Notes under the pieces: model-generated
Seen by the model: only the letters and a program-made list of their open reading frames with translations
What the model was told of the DNA's origin: nothing
Database searches by the model: none
In this document: piece after piece, positions 62,456-64,000 of the stretch
How the letters are laid out: each line of letters begins with the position of its first letter
Numbering within the stretch: position 1 is the first letter of the stretch
Origin: an uncultured Anaerolineae bacterium
GTDB taxonomy: Bacteria; Chloroflexota; Anaerolineae; Aggregatilineales; Phototrophicaceae
Reading direction: 5' to 3'
Length of the DNA: 64,000 nucleotides
Assembly (NCBI GenBank): GCA_938022205.1
Contig: CALIEB010000001.1
Location: 124,001 to 188,000 of the forward strand
Translations under genes and position numbers: made by a program

Positions 62456-63676
62456 TTATTCAACCGTGTGCAGTTTCAAGCGAATGCCGAGCCACACGCC
62501 GCCCAACATCGCCAGCGCAAACAGCCAGCCCGACACGGCGAACGCGCTAATGCCCGAAAGCAACGTGCCAACAGTGCAGCCCAACGCGGTCATCGCGCCC
62601 CAGCCCATTAGCACACCACCGATGAGTGCGGTGGAGCTATTCTTCAGCGTCAGGCGCGACCACTGAAAGCGGTTGCCAAGCAATGCCATTGCCCACGCCG
62701 CCAGCACCAGCCCTAAAACGAGCCAGCCGTTGTCCATGATGGCGTTCGACACCCGCGTCGCACAGCCGGCGAAGGCATCTAGCCCTGCCAGCCGTCCCTC
62801 AAGGATGCCGGTCTGTGCCAGCAGCGTGCGCGACAAGCTGCCCCACTGCGCCGTCACGCCCAACGGCTCGACGCGCAGATAGGCAAACACGCCGACCAAA
62901 CCGACCAGCGCGCCCGTGACTAGCGGGTGCCAACGCTGGACAAACAACAGGTCATAGAGTGTCTTAGGCGTGAGCTGCCACGCTTCGCGCGCCGCAAAGG
63001 CGGGTAAATCGCGCCAAAGCAGCAGCGCAAGCCCACCCAACAACCCCAGCGTCAGCAGCAGCGCGCCGTTGTAACCCAGCGTCGCGGGCAACCACGCCAC
63101 TGGTGCTTTGGACAGCGTGTCGACGTAAAGCGTTTGCCACGTCATGAAGCCCAAGCCAAAGCCGACTAGTGCGCCACCTAATGCCAGCGGCGCACGGCTG
63201 TAGCCCTGCCCAAGCCGATAGAAATGCCCGCTGAGGCACGCGCCGGACAACGCCATGCCCAGCCCAAACGCCGCGCCCGCCGCAACCAGCACCCAGCTCA
63301 CGGGTCCGATGTGCGCGTCGGGCGGCAAGCGTCCGCTCGTTGGGTTAGGCAAGAACGTCTCTAACACGACAGCATAGCCCACGCTGCCCACCGCCAACGC
63401 GGTCAGGATGCTGAACATGCCGCTGCTGTTGCGAAACTCAAGCCAATCGCGCAAGATGCAAAAGAAGCAAAACCGCCCGCGCTCGAAGAGAACGCCCAAC
63501 GCCGCGCCCACCAACAACGAGAACGAAGCCGTTGCGCCGTAGCCTTTTGTGGCGTGCAGCACCTGCGCACCCCACAAAACGCCGATGAGGACAGCGACCG
63601 CTGTCCCTATCCGCGCCATATCCCATTTGCTAGTAGGGGCGGGAGCTTGCGCCCCGCCCGTTATCGCAGCCGTCAT
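62456..63676 (-). CDS. YeeE/YedE family sulfur transporter
   Basis: A 406-residue inner-membrane protein with about 10 hydrophobic segments. It belongs to YeeE/YedE (TsuA), whose known members import thiosulfate; the conserved Cys are present in RFCFFCILRD, GACLSGHFYRLGQG, GCATR and LGCTVGTLLSG, the residues thought to relay the thiosulfate. Two YeeE repeats are visible, in the N- and C-terminal halves. The adjacent rhodanese gene (3 bp away, upstream on the same strand) strongly suggests a thiosulfate or sulfur-trafficking pair. Confidence 0.9.
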   Translation of the reverse strand: MTAAITGGAQAPAPTSKWDMARIGTAVAVLIGVLWGAQVLHATKGYGATASFSLLVGAALGVLFERGRFCFFCILRDWLEFRNSSGMFSILTALAVGSVGYAVVLETFLPNPTSGRLPPDAHIGPVSWVLVAAGAAFGLGMALSGACLSGHFYRLGQGYSRAPLALGGALVGFGLGFMTWQTLYVDTLSKAPVAWLPATLGYNGALLLTLGLLGGLALLLWRDLPAFAAREAWQLTPKTLYDLLFVQRWHPLVTGALVGLVGVFAYLRVEPLGVTAQWGSLSRTLLAQTGILEGRLAGLDAFAGCATRVSNAIMDNGWLVLGLVLAAWAMALLGNRFQWSRLTLKNSSTALIGGVLMGWGAMTALGCTVGTLLSGISAFAVSGWLFALAMLGGVWLGIRLKLHTVE

Positions 63677-63679
63677 GGC

Positions 63680-64000
63680 TTACTGCGCGCCCCAAATCGT
63701 GCCAGCCGGATTGACAATCGGCACCCCAACGGTGTTGCCCCACTCCGTCCAAGACCCGTCATACATGGCAGCTTCGTAGCCCAAGATGCGGTGTAAGACG
63801 AACCAAGTGTGGCTGGCGCGTTCGCCAATGCGGCAGTAGGTAATCACGGGTTTGCTGCCGTCCACGCCCACGCTGGCGTACAGCTCACGCAGCTCTGCCA
63901 CGCTCTTGAAGGTGCCATCTTCACGCACGGCACGCCCCCAAGGCACGTTGACTGCGCCGGGAATGTGACCCGCACGAATGGACAGCTCTTGGAAACCCTG
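63680..64000 (-). CDS. thiosulfate sulfurtransferase (rhodanese), C-terminal part
   Basis: The last 106 residues of a tandem rhodanese; the N-terminal part lies beyond the right edge. It has [15 protein letters not shown], the segment at the start of a rhodanese domain, and the active-site loop [13 protein letters not shown] with the catalytic Cys. The [26 protein letters not shown] stretch is typical of the C-terminal domain of SseA-type enzymes. It transfers sulfane sulfur from thiosulfate to cyanide or other acceptors. Followed 3 bp later by the YeeE gene. Confidence 0.92.
   Translation of the reverse strand, partial: QGFQELSIRAGHIPGAVNVPWGRAVREDGTFKSVAELRELYASVGVDGSKPVITYCRIGERASHTWFVLHRILGYEAAMYDGSWTEWGNTVGVPIVNPAGTIWGAQ

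Noticed and set aside
1-64000. CRISPR array, insertion sequence or prophage
   Set aside because: No regularly spaced direct repeats, transposase, integrase or phage structural gene was recognised anywhere in the window.

Overview
The window is a gene-dense, GC-rich bacterial chromosome segment of ordinary housekeeping and signalling genes. I see no rRNA, insertion sequence, phage or CRISPR array. Several traits together suggest a Chloroflexota (Anaerolineae-like) organism: Thr/Pro-rich lipoprotein linkers, FHA-TIR and kinase-sensor fusions, a V4R protein, DUF4342 and YwiC-like proteins, AddAB instead of RecBCD, and no outer-membrane or LPS genes. That assignment is an inference from gene content. 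Many starts were moved from the longest reading frame to an ATG, GTG or TTG with a Shine-Dalgarno (SD) sequence. Both ends of the window cut a gene: an M20 amidohydrolase on the left and a rhodanese on the right.

0-13 kb: M20 amidohydrolase (partial), ricT/PSP1, aspartate kinase, then a minus-strand shikimate cluster aroC-aroK-aroB-aroQ with a type I glutamine synthetase after it. A PAS sensor kinase, an MFS exporter, uppP and a V4R protein/lipoprotein pair follow. 13-26 kb: miaB, an iron-type ABC importer, a B12-binding radical SAM enzyme, a lipoprotein cytochrome c, an M23 peptidase paired with a kinase-like sensor that lacks its histidine, and PHP and GT4 genes. 26-35 kb: methylglyoxal synthase, addA-addB with a NERD-like membrane protein, and a response regulator.

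35-49 kb: alanine dehydrogenase, glycerate kinase, DUF4342, YwiC-like, and an amt-PII pair which, with glutamine synthetase at 3-4 kb, forms the nitrogen-assimilation set. Next come an FHA-FHA-TIR protein, an esterase-like protein with an altered nucleophile beside an HTH-citrate synthase fusion, FtsH, and a Ser/Thr kinase whose extracellular part is a sugar-type binding protein. A kinase with its own ligand domain lying 5 kb from an FHA phosphothreonine reader suggests a Ser/Thr phosphorylation circuit.

49-64 kb: small STAS-like, Trm112-like and GNAT-like proteins ahead of a Ycf45-type R3H ATPase. Then a tight minus-strand unit of Wzz-like protein, two Doc-type Fic proteins and a Tat-lipoprotein amidase. 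After that come two single-domain response regulators, a solute-binding lipoprotein-like protein, DUF1684, LOG family, tRNA-Ser(CGA), tadA, RNase D, CorA, a YeeE sulfur transporter and the partial rhodanese. The most unusual points are the antitoxin-less tandem Doc pair in an envelope operon, the kinase-binding protein receptor, and four proteins that keep their fold but have lost a catalytic residue (TIR, histidine kinase, esterase, NERD).
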